DNA from: Mesocentrotus franciscanus
Lineage: Eukaryota > Echinodermata > Echinoidea > Camarodonta > Strongylocentrotidae
Direction of reading: 5' to 3'
Length of the DNA stretch: 64,000 nt
Assembly: GCA_037976565.1 (NCBI GenBank)
Contig: CP137682.1
Coordinates: forward strand, 23,459,973-23,523,972
How positions within the stretch are numbered: position 1 is the stretch's first letter; the number at the start of each line of letters is the position of its first letter. The notes beneath the pieces were generated by a model, which was not told the origin of the DNA, ran no database searches, and worked only from the letters and a program-made list of their open reading frames with translations. Shown here piece by piece: positions 55,127 through 64,000 of this stretch. Position numbers and translations under genes: made by a program.

Positions 55127-55830
55127 GAGAGAGCATTTTGTGCTGATGATTGGAGAGATATCTTCTTTATGACACTGTGAGGGGTGAGAGCTAGAAAGAC
55201 GTTGGAGCATTAGAGTAGATTTTGAAGATGATGATATGAATTTTAATGCAGTGAAACCTATGTATCAAGACTGCTCGAACAAGACAAGAAAAGAGGTCTT
55301 CATAGGTACAAGAGGTCTTTCTATACAGGTGGTCACTAAAACAGGTTTCACTGTAGCATCAAATGGAAGTAAGCTGAGACAGTGTCAGATAAGCTCCCTT
55401 ATGATACTGTGAGTTGAGACCAGGAAGGGCATTAATGCATTAGAGTATGATTGAAGATAAATGCAGGAGTTTAATAGTATCAAATGGAGGTATGCAGAGA
55501 AAGCAGTCGAGGTAGAGGGAGAGCATTTTGTGCTGATGGTACGAGATATGCTACTTTGTGACATTGTGTAAGTTCAGAGCTATAGCGATATTATTGTAGT
55601 GGCGTATAATGTTGAAGATGATGACATGAATTTAATAGTATCAAATGGAAGTTAAATGAGAAAGCAGTCAGGGTAGAAAGAGAGCATTTTGCGCTGATGG
55701 TTAGAGACAAACTCCCTTATGACACTGTGTGAGTTGAGGGCTAAAAGGGCAGTGATGTGATTAAGTATGATTGAAGATAATTGCAGTCCTGAGTGTAATG
55801 GTGTCAAATGGAGATTGGCGGAGAAAATGG
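55127..55830 (+). repeat. four diverged ~160-bp tandem units
   Basis: GAGAGCATTTTGTGCTGATG at 55129, 55519 and (variant) 55680, and GTATCAAATGGAAG-like text at 55353, 55475, 55636 and 55797 (last two spacings 161). The second unit lacks the GAGCATTTTG part. An R5 element interrupts the first unit at 55249-55354. Confidence 0.85.
55249..55354. mobile_element. R5 TIR element copy 5, inserted in the 160-bp array
   Basis: GCAGTGAAACCTATGTATCA at the left and AAAACAGGTTTCACTGTA at the right. Flanks GAATTTTAAT and GCATCAAATGG rejoin to match the uninterrupted unit text GAATTTAATAGTATCAAATG at 55628. The insertion therefore post-dates the tandem array. Confidence 0.85.
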
Positions 55831-55944
55831 TCCCTTTTGATGTACCGCTTATTATTAACACAATAAGTCTCACTATTATTCTGATGATTATGTATTTTGG
55901 GGGGGATTCAGTGATTAGGTAATTAAGCTTATATAATACAAAGG

Positions 55945-56195
55945 AAGTTCATGACCCAAGCCTATAGCTTCTTAACTAAGGGCTCAGCCATGATTAGTAT
56001 TTCTTATTTTGTGGATTTCGTAGTGTCATTTATATATCTTTTAGGGGAATGGGAGAAAGAAGGACATCCATGTTTGTCTCTAAAAATTTAAACAGATTTG
56101 AATAGGATTAAGTTATTCTGGAACCTAAGGCTAGATGTGAACGCAGGGCATGACGTAAGCATATAGCTTCTTAATTAAGGGCTCAGCTGTCTCCC
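55945..56195 (+). repeat. two short direct repeats ~197 bp apart
   Basis: AAGCCTATAGCTTCTTAACT with AAGGGCTCAGCCATG (near 55958) recurs as AAGCATATAGCTTCTTAATT with AAGGGCTCAGCTGTC (near 56157). Both are preceded by CATGACCCA or CATGACGTA. Confidence 0.75.
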
Positions 56196-56479
56196 AGAGG
56201 GGGGGACACCAATCTTGGTGTGTTGTCGTGGAGTGAAAAAGGTCAGGAAAATCATTGAGGCTTCCACAAGACGATGCACGCTTGTCTTCATGTCTCTGAA
56301 TGCTGATGTTCAGGAATGCATAGTTGTGTCTCTGAACGGACCAAATAGCATCTGGTGTCATGTTTTGTTTCCGGTTTGTACAAGGGAGAGTTTTGACAAT
56401 AAAACGGGTGTATTGCTTTTCATCCTCAAGTACAAAAAGGAAAAGAAAAAAAAAAGGATATGGTCATTTGGTTGTGTGT
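56196..56479. other. no gene recognised
   Basis: Short frames on both strands (56131-56361 minus, 56215-56481 plus) overlap and show no recognisable features. A-rich run at 56440-56455. Confidence 0.35.
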
Positions 56480-56492
56480 GAGAGAGAGAGAG

Positions 56493-56555
<63 letters not shown>

Positions 56556-56630
56556 TAGGCATTTCTATATGCATGTATATATCAAAGGGGCGGGAGGGAG
56601 TAGGAGAGAAAGAGGGAGAGGAAGAGAGAC
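56480..56630 (+). repeat. (GA)n microsatellite
   Basis: Nearly pure GA run, 56499-56550, followed by a short gap and GGGAGAGGAAGAGAG text. Confidence 0.95.
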
Positions 56631-57144
56631 ACATTTTAAAAAGTCCACATTTTTTGCAATATACATGTACTTTAATGTCAACAGTGAGAGCAATTCAAAG
56701 ACACTGATTTCTTTCAAGACTGTCATATAGTAGATGAAAATAGTTCAATCAGGGCAGAATACATTCCTACATTTCTTTTCATCAGAGGTGAAGGGAAGTT
56801 AATCAACTACTGAACTTGGCTGCAGCCAATGATTACAGTTAATACTTCCCAAAACACAAAAGGGACACAAAATTGAGAAAATCAGACATTTTGACTTCCC
56901 CCAATGTCTGGCTTGTAACTACAGGCCGGCAAGAAGGCTCTACGAAAGGAGACAGCCTAATTTTTTTTTTCTAGAATCTGTTATTTTGTGGAACAGCTCT
57001 TCTTTTTGCAAGACGCCACAAGAAATATTAAAAGATTGGTAGAATTACATCAGAATAGGGGCAGAGAAGTAATTTGCAAAGAAAACAAGACGTGACTCTG
57101 GCCTGGGTGAACTTTTTGTATATGGAGAGGCCATAAGGTTCATC
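56631..57144. other. nothing recognised
   Basis: AT-rich sequence without open frames or repeat copies noticed. Confidence 0.4.
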
Positions 57145-57212
57145 TACTGAGCGCCAGAACGGCGTTAAGTCCTGTGTTTTACATCGAGCTTATCCCCTTC
57201 TGGCTCTCTACA
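57145..57212 (+). repeat. H1 hairpin repeat
   Basis: CTACTGAGCGCCAGAACGGC and CCCCTTCTGGCTCTCTACA arms; loop AAGTCCTGTGTTTTACATCG. Confidence 0.65.
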
Positions 57213-59927
57213 CACGATTTGTTACATTTATAGATTTGTCCTAGGAAGTTATTAGAAAGTTGTTTTTCGATGTGATAAATATTTTTCAATGTGATTAGGA
57301 ATCTCCTAGATTGAAATGACATTCTGTTCGTAGTGGACTTGTGAAGGAGTTGCCAGTAGAAAGGAAAGAAATCAAGTGTAGTGCTGATGTAAGAGCAATC
57401 CAAATAAAAGAAACAGGTTTGTATAACTTCTGCACTTTGACTTGAAACAGAAGTGACCAATAAACTATACTGGTTCACAATTCCCTTGTTTTTCTATTCC
57501 TATTTCCCCCTCAAATTGCTGCCAAATCATTTGATTTGATTCTCTTTCTAAAAAAGGCAAAAATAAATGCGTAAATACTAATGAAAAAGAAAAGAGATGG
57601 AGTGTGTGTGTGTGTGGGGGGGGGGGGCAATGGGGCTGCTTTTGCCTATTTTGTTTATGTTATGGGAATAACAAAACTTTGAAGTTCTTTACCTTAATTT
57701 CATATCACTGTCACTTCTCTTCCCATCATCCTTCGTTTTCCTGCCACGCTCACACTCACGCTCATGCAGTGGGATGCTTATGCCCTTTACATAGGCATCA
57801 TGGGAATAAAGGACTTATTAGAGAAAGATGAAAGATTTATCAGGGGAAATGAGAATAGATGAAGACGCAATAAAGAGCATTCAATCTAATAAATAAGCAA
57901 TCTTGATATGAGTGGCATTAGAAACTTTGGACAGGTTTATGATGATGATGAAATTAAAAGGGAAATATAACCATTGGAATTGGGACACTAAGCTCTGTGC
58001 CATATTCACTAATATTTAACTTTTTTTGTTAGTGGTATTCCTGGAGTTTTAATATGTGATTTTGTGCAATTATTTACTTAATCTGTTTGTTTTTTCTTTG
58101 TGTAGTAGTAAGTACAACAAGAACAACAACAATAACATCAACACATACTACAATTTCATTTTTCATTTTATTTTTATTTTTTCATTTCCAACAAAATACA
58201 ATATATAACAATGAATACAATGTAAAATGTATACAAAACATAGTTACATTTGTAAGAAACAAATCTTAACAGTAAATTTTACATTTAAGGAAGACAAAAA
58301 TTGAATTATAAATTTAACTGCATTTATATTTTGAGGAAATGGTTATGATATTCAGTTTACGGAGGACTACTTTTCATCAGCTCAATTGATATAATCAAAT
58401 GGGAAGAAAAAAAAAATCATGACATGCTTTTAAACACATGGGACCAATAACATTGATATTCAAAGAGGAAGAAGTGTCATTATTAAAGCCTTCAAAGTAG
58501 AGTTCTCAACTACTTAATGAGTACTAAAGTTGGAATACAACAATAAAAAGCAATCAAATCCTTACTAGGCTAGTCAAATCTCATTCCAGAGAGGGAGTGG
58601 GGGAGGATTATATCTTACTCCTTTTTTGCGACTTTCATGGTATGTTTTGGTCAACAATTCAAAATTTGAGTTGTACTGTGATTTAGCTGTTGCATGAAGT
58701 CACTATGATCACTCTGTGTTTTCAACTATGACAATAGCTTTGCCTCCATTTCCATTTTATTCTGTTTCCTCCCACAAAATTTGTAAGCATTAACTGTCAT
58801 ATATATATGTATGGATATTTATGAATAATATTACATCAGGCATTTCTTCATTATGGTTGCTCGTAGATATCTGCTGCATATTTTTATTTTTAATATTGGG
58901 TAAAAATGAGTAATTATGGATTACCAAAATGCTGAAAAGTATTTCATCTTTTCTTGATATCTGTCATGAAAGGGTTGAATTATACATGCATGAAAAGGGA
59001 TTTATCAGTAGAAAAATACAGGAGTTGTATTACAACTATGAATCTATAGAACCCCATGGATTAGGGTATTTCTCCTTTTTTGTTATTATACTTTTATCTG
59101 ACTTTTATTTAAATTTAGATTGGAAGATAAAAGCAATGACCTGGAGTAGTACACAAGGGATTATTAGTGGTGCTGAAAAAAATGTTAAAGGGTAGTCGAA
59201 TTCCATGTGCTGTAGGTCATAGTTCGCTGACACCAGACTGGGTGGAAATACTATTAATGGGTGTACAAGTCTAGCACACAGCAAACCTGTGGTCCCATCG
59301 AGAAATACCCCCTAGTCTCGTGGAGAGTCTTCAGGTGTAAGGAAATGTAAGATAATGACTTTACCATATGGGACAATGGGTGGAAAATGCAGAGCATTAC
59401 ATAGAGCCTGGTGGTCATAAAACTGAATGCAACTCCCATGATTGACAACACCTGTTATTGGGTAAACACCAGAATAGTGTTGAATTCCCCATGAGAGCCT
59501 GCTCCTATGGGTCTTTAAGTTGTTATCTTTTATCATTAATGAATGTGGGTAATAAATCTTTCCAAGAAAAAGCATGGAGTATTGAAGGACCGTTATAAAT
59601 GCAAATTTTCATCCAGCTATCTTGAGGCGAGGGAATAGAGATTAAAGAGATTGATAAAAAGTAGAATAAAATAAGGGATTTCAAGTCCCATTAAATACAA
59701 GTAGGAATTGTTAAATAATGTCTTCTAAATAAATATATTATGCAAGACAAACATTGATGCTTGCCTGAGGTAGATCTGATATATATATCCACATGAAAAA
59801 AGAAATTCTTTTGGGAAGATGTTTTGAAAACAATGACATGGTGCCACGTAATATGCTTTGAATCCTCACCATCACCAAGATGAAATTGCTAATGACTGCA
59901 CACGTTAGGGACCTGCACATTTGATAA
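57213..59927. other. no gene recognised
   Basis: TGTGTGTGTGTGTG then a G-run at 57602-57627. AC-rich CAACAAGAACAACAACAATA at 58119. AT-rich low-complexity text at 58150-58320. Frames of 60-99 codons (for example 57179-57478 minus, 58929-59195 plus, 59312-59575 minus) carry no recognisable domain. 59200-59570 is mixed-complexity and unassigned. Confidence 0.35.
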
Positions 59928-60210
59928 GGTTTTCACAAAGACTAAGATCGACTTTAAGTTGGACTTAATTACAGCAGGCCATTCATGCCACTGGTTGCTC
60001 TCACCATTGGTCTCTCAATTATGATCTTTAGATAATATTTTTTCCTTCAATAATGAACTATCAAAAAAGGTAAATTCTGTAGATTTGTGACTATGATTTG
60101 TACGTCTCTTGAGAGACCAATGCCAGTAAATGGTGAGAGCAAACAGTGGCATGAATGCCATAGTTAAGTCCAACTTAAAGTCGATCTTAGTCTTTGTGAA
60201 ACACCCCCGT
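59928..60210. mobile_element. foldback element with long inverted arms
   Basis: GGTTTTCACAAAGACTAAGA at the left and TTAGTCTTTGTGAAACACCC at the right begin arms of over 100 bases. The arms include CATTCATGCCACTGGTTGCT with its inverse AGCAAACAGTGGCATGAATG, and TTGGTCTCTC with GAGAGACCAA, around a 60-base centre. The ends match the MITE at 26529-26839. Confidence 0.85.
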
Positions 60211-61009
60211 TAGGTGTCAAATTTGGAAAGCATGCACAGGTATTGCGACCTTTGCAAACTTTGTGACCTCCGTGACCTTTACTTGAAGTTGTCATCAGTA
60301 TTCACCCCTCTCTGAATCTAAACATGGCCGACCTGAAACCCCATCTCTATCCCAGACAGCCCTTGCAGCATTGGCGCGGGATGGAATTGCGACTCCCGCG
60401 CCTCGTTGTTAGACCAGAAAGCAGCCAAAGCAGGATTCAGAGATGGATTTTTGGATATTATTTTCCGGCTGCTGTTCTCTTTATCCTCCTGAAGGCTTGC
60501 TTCTCCCATTCTCTCTCAACCCTCCAACGGTTTCAAGATCGCGGTGAGCAATTTTTCAATTGCATATTCAAATTTGTGACTGCCGTTGCTCCCGGAGGGT
60601 AATCTTCAGCACATGCTGCGAGGTGTCATCTTTCTTGCGTCAGAATTTTAAGATTCTTATTCGTCATCATCTCCGTCTCTCCCGGGCCATACTTGGCTTC
60701 AAAACACCCTCGAGTTAAGATGGCAGATGGCAATATTATTGTAATGATTCAAAGATTAGGTATTCTTTGAAGGGTATTGAGTTGCATGGTGGAAGTACAA
60801 GGGCATTCTCTACTTTTGAGAAAACACCAAAATCAAATGCAGATACCATTGTCTTCCTATAGTGGACAGAAAAAAGGAAATAAAGCGAATGTACATCTTG
60901 ACATGTTCACATCAGAAGTAGATAGCATTAGTGCTGGGGTTTGTTTCTAAAAATTGCATTAGTCAAGCTTGAAATACTCATACATTTAAATGGTTACTAT
61001 GTATATTTG
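60211..61009. other. no gene recognised; 92-codon frame at 60324-60602
   Basis: 60240-60730 is mixed-complexity, less AT-rich. The plus-strand frame (MADLKPHLYPRQPLQHWRGM start) and a minus-strand frame overlap and no splice signal decides between them. It could equally be a conserved non-coding element. Confidence 0.2.
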
Positions 61010-61240
61010 TAGCCTATAATCTCCTACCCTTCTCTCTCCCTCTGTCCTCATTTTCATTTTCTCTTCTTCTGTCTCTTTTTATATCTACCCCTCTTATATT
61101 TTTTTCACTCTCTTATTTTTTCCTTTCACTCCCTCCTTTCCATGTTCAACTCTCCATTTTCTCTTTTGTTTTATTTCCTACACTTCTCTTCCCCCTTGCT
61201 CTCTCTGCCTCTCTCTGTCTGTCTCTCTTTCTTTTGTAAA
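61010..61240 (+). repeat. CT-rich pyrimidine tract
   Basis: Imperfect CTCT/CTTT sequence without long pure runs. Confidence 0.85.
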
Positions 61241-61267
61241 TATTGTGTGTTAGTCAACTTATACTTT

Positions 61268-61799
61268 AAAGATACTATGTCCCTTTTGCAGCCAACATCA
61301 AATTCTGTAGAACTTTGCAGGAATTATGAATATGTCATGTATGTCCTATCTGTGAAATTTAAACGTTAGCAGTGTCCTAATATTCAAATTATGCAAGGAA
61401 ACCTGTTTACTTGCTAGACTTCACTGTCAGACACTATTGAGTGACTGACTGGCTTTTTCATCTTTGGTAATAACATACATAAAATGAGCTGTAAAGGGTA
61501 CATGAGCATTTGTCTACATCAATAACCCACTTCTTGTAATGGCCAAAATTAAACTGATTGAATCTTTGCGCAGCATAAAACGTACGACCATTCGGTACAA
61601 TGGTCTGAAAAATCAGACTATTACTTACTGGCTCTATAGCTCCTAAGTCGATTCGACAACTAATAGTCGTTATTTTTCCACTTAAAGACATTTTCAAGCC
61701 CCCTTTTTTAGTGGAGTTCTAAATTAGTATTGTCTTTCAAATGCCGTTGGAATTTAACCTTTTCATTTTTTTGGCCTGCAAATGGGACATAGTACCTTT
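61268..61799 (-). mobile_element. MITE-1 copy D, full length
   Basis: AAAGATACTATGTCCCTTTT to GCAAATGGGACATAGTACCTTT, TTAA at both edges, 532 bases, opposite orientation to copies A and B. It is the best reference for the internal deletion in copy C. Confidence 0.85.
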
Positions 61800-62504
61800 A
61801 AAAGTCACTCAGCAGTAAGGTTTCTTAATGGAAGCCATTTTGTGGTTTAGTGCCCATGATTGAACGTGTATGTTCCCTTTAGAAGCTGTGTTCTTACATG
61901 GTTTCAAAACATGCTTACTGCAATTGAAATTTGTATCTGCCATTAAAATAATGGTGTTTGTTTAGAATTGATCCAGTGAAAAGTATTTTTGAATTATCTG
62001 AAAGTAATGACAATCTGAGGCTAAAGGCTCGGTAATTAATTCATGCACCTGTGAAAAGGTAATAAGATAATTAATGATGTAATCTATTCTTTTATTATTA
62101 TTATAGGATTCTACATTTTGTTTATATCTATTTTATCCCTTCTATCTGTTCTTTCTAACATTTTTCAGTACGTAGAGCGTGAGTGGTACATGTCATTTTG
62201 TGTGAACGCCTCATTAACATAGTCAATGTTGATGTAGCTCTCCTTACTTTAAAATCCCCCAGTATACCAGCTGTATGTGAAGAATGTATCAGTACTGAGC
62301 GTATGTAATATTGCGTGTGAACTCCTCAATAACTTTGTCCATGTTTTGATTAACTCTCGTTAAATCCAGTCACGTTTAGAGGAGTTGAATTATGAATGAG
62401 ATCGTAGTGGGGTGCCTTTTACCCCCTTCATTCATGCCATTGCAATTAAGTGCCCTGCTCTTGAATTTTTAGTTCATTGGCCACTATAATTACCCATCTC
62501 ACTT
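61800..62504. other. nothing recognised
   Basis: AT-rich sequence. TGTGAACGCCTCATTAACAT (62201) and TGTGAACTCCTCAATAACTT (62317) with CAATGTT/CCATGTT following suggest a small diverged duplication 116 bases apart. Confidence 0.45.
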
Positions 62505-62775
62505 TCAATGTCCGTCTGTCCGTCTGTCTTTCTGTGTCTCCCTATGTCTGTCTTTCTGTATGCTTGTCTGAGTGTTATCTTGTGTGTTTATCCTTTGCGT
62601 CTGTCTCTGTTCTTGTGTGTCTATCTGTTTGTCTGTCTATCTATGCTCCTTTTATCTATAATCTTTCCTTTCTTGCCAAAGTACTCTCTCTCTCTCTCTC
62701 TTTATCTCTCTCTCCCTGTGTATATGGTTTTCCTGTCTGTCTTTCAACTCTTGTATTTCTCCATCTCCCTCTTCT
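62505..62775 (+). repeat. (CTGT)n/(CT)n tract
   Basis: Degenerate CTGTCTGT-type repeat, then a pure CT run at about 62684-62702. The Cys/Leu/Ser-rich open frames are repeat-derived. Confidence 0.9.
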
Positions 62776-62889
62776 CTATAAGGCCCAAAAAAAAAAATCA
62801 TTTGGTTGTCCTCGATTGCTTTTCTGAAGTAGGGGCGGGCGGGCGGATATTTTTTTTTTTTTTTCCATTTCATTTTTTCCCTCTTCATT

Positions 62890-63300
62890 GGACTCTTTAC
62901 TTCCTATTTATTTTCATTTTTTGTTCAAATCATGAGGCCAATATTATTATTATTTAAACACAAAAAGAATCCCAGAAAAAAGTCATGAATTGCCATGGCA
63001 ATATTCAATTTCATTCTCACTGTTTTGGACTCTTTACTTCCTATTTATTTTCATTTTTTGTTCAAATCATGAGGCCAATATTATTATTATTTAAACACAA
63101 AAAGAATCCCAGAAAAAAGTCATGAATTGCCATGGCAATATTCAATTTCATTCTCACTGTTTTGGACTCTTTACTTCCTATTTATTTTCATTTTTTGTTC
63201 AAATCATGAGGCCAATATTATTATTATTTAAACACAAAAAGAATCCCAGAAAAAAGTCATGAATTGCCATGGCAATATTCAATTTCATTCTCACTGTTTC
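62890..63300 (+). repeat. three apparently identical 137-bp tandem copies
   Basis: Units start GGACTCTTTACTTCCTATTT at 62890, 63027 and 63164 and end TTTCATTCTCACTGTTTT or TTTC. No differences were seen between units apart from the last base. Each contains ATTATTATTATTTAAAC. Confidence 0.95.
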
Positions 63301-63656
63301 GAGGTAGTTTTCGCTATAGCGAGGCAGTTTTCGGCCGCATGTACAAAGTCAATGGGAGCGCACGCGTCGCTCATTCACCCGCTGATCTATAGCGCTTGCG
63401 GCCGGAGCGTGTATCCCACGCCAGAGCTGGCGGCCCGAAAATTACCCCTGCATGCAGTGATCGTGTGTACGTGTGCGCTATCCGACTGCAGTGATTGAAT
63501 ACGTGCTGTGAGACACTTTGAGTATGCTATACATGAAAAATCGCGATCTAAATCTGAAAATTCTTGAAATACAGCTCAGGTTTTGGTACCCATCTTCCTT
63601 CAACAGACACGCGTAAGATATTTGATTTTTCAGATTTAGGTAGCAGGACCGCCGAT
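63301..63656. other. no gene recognised; CpG-rich patch, possible element left end
   Basis: 63301-63480 is clearly more GC- and CpG-rich than the window. GAGGTAGTTTTCGC and GAGGCAGTTTTCGGCC near 63300-63336 resemble the inverse of CCTGCCGAAAATTGCC and GGCCGAAAATCCCTCC at 63951-63988, so 63301-63988 may be one TIR element. TCTGAAAATTC/TTTTCAGATTTA (63553, 63627) form a further small inverted repeat. Confidence 0.35.
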
Positions 63657-63841
63657 TACATTGCTAAAATGTGATATTTAAGGATACATTTTCGATTGCA
63701 AATGTGGATCTCCTGTGACTCTGAAATGTATTGTATGTGTGTGATAATAATTATCACACACATACAATACATTTCAGAGTCACAGGAGATCCACATTTGC
63801 AATGGAAAATGTATCCTTAAATATCACATTTTAGCAATGTA
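63657..63841. repeat. 92-bp-arm near-perfect palindrome
   Basis: TACATTGCTAAAATGTGATA (63657 on) to TATCACATTTTAGCAATGTA (ending 63841), centred on 63749, with one mismatch in 92 arm bases and a one-base centre. TA at both ends. Confidence 0.95.
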
Positions 63842-63943
63842 CGCATGGTGAAATCACTTTAAATACATAGATAATAGCATATCACATAATTATTATGTGA
63901 TATGCTATTATCTATGTATTTTAAAGTGATTTCACCATGCGTA
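63840..63943. repeat. 51-bp-arm palindrome abutting the first
   Basis: TACGCATGGTGAAATCACTT to AAGTGATTTCACCATGCGTA, centred on 63891, differing only by one extra T in the right arm. Its first TA is the last TA of the preceding palindrome. Confidence 0.95.
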
Positions 63944-64000
63944 CAACGGACCTGCCGAAAATTGCCATCTGGCCGAAAATCCCTCCTCTATATTATAATA

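Noticed and set aside
60324..60602. 92-codon frame as a gene
   Set aside because: An overlapping minus-strand frame is equally open, there is no splice or promoter support, and no domain is recognised.

Overview
The window reads as non-coding DNA from an animal nuclear genome. It is AT-rich and full of microsatellites, tRNA-derived SINEs, short inverted-repeat transposons and one LINE remnant. It has no operon-like gene packing and no long open frame outside low-complexity tracts. The repeat mix (TTAA-flanked miniature elements, CAGTCAAACCTG-ended elements, (GA)n/(CT)n tracts, TACATGTAC-rich AT sequence) resembles echinoderm genomes, perhaps a sea urchin. That attribution is inference. No complete protein-coding gene, rRNA or functional tRNA could be supported, so the window is probably intergenic or lies in a very long intron.

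Layout. 1-5.3 kb: dispersed repeats, a GA tract followed by a CT tract, and a nest of TTAA-type MITEs, one of which splits a 70-bp hairpin repeat. 5.3-11.3 kb: a 5.2-kb block bounded by perfect 26-bp Tc1/mariner-like inverted repeats, holding two tandem duplications but no visible transposase. 11.3-19 kb: a SINE, a candidate exon on the minus strand (near 12.5-12.67 kb), a decayed 57-bp array with a conserved TTTTGTGTTCACACA core, two MITE-1 copies and a back-to-back pair of TTAA elements. 19-29 kb: purine/pyrimidine tracts, a LINE reverse-transcriptase remnant (24.2-24.6 kb) and a SINE interrupted by a MITE. 29-39 kb: diverged tandem arrays, a GAAACGTCAT minisatellite, SINEs and several TIR elements. 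39-50 kb: more MITEs, a 145-bp array with G-rich and TGACGTCA-like motifs, and a hAT-type element with an exact 8-bp target duplication. 50-64 kb: a GGA/GAA block, two diverged tandem arrays (one interrupted by a TIR element), foldback elements, three apparently identical 137-bp tandem copies and two abutting long palindromes at the right edge.

Nothing here forms a pathway. The relationships that matter are between repeats. Insertions into other repeats can be compared with uninterrupted copies, which gives target-site duplications and relative ages directly. Several short stretches rich in homeodomain-type ATTA/TAAT words look like possible conserved non-coding elements, but only cross-species alignment could show that.

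All coordinates and matches were made by eye, so boundaries may be off by a few bases.
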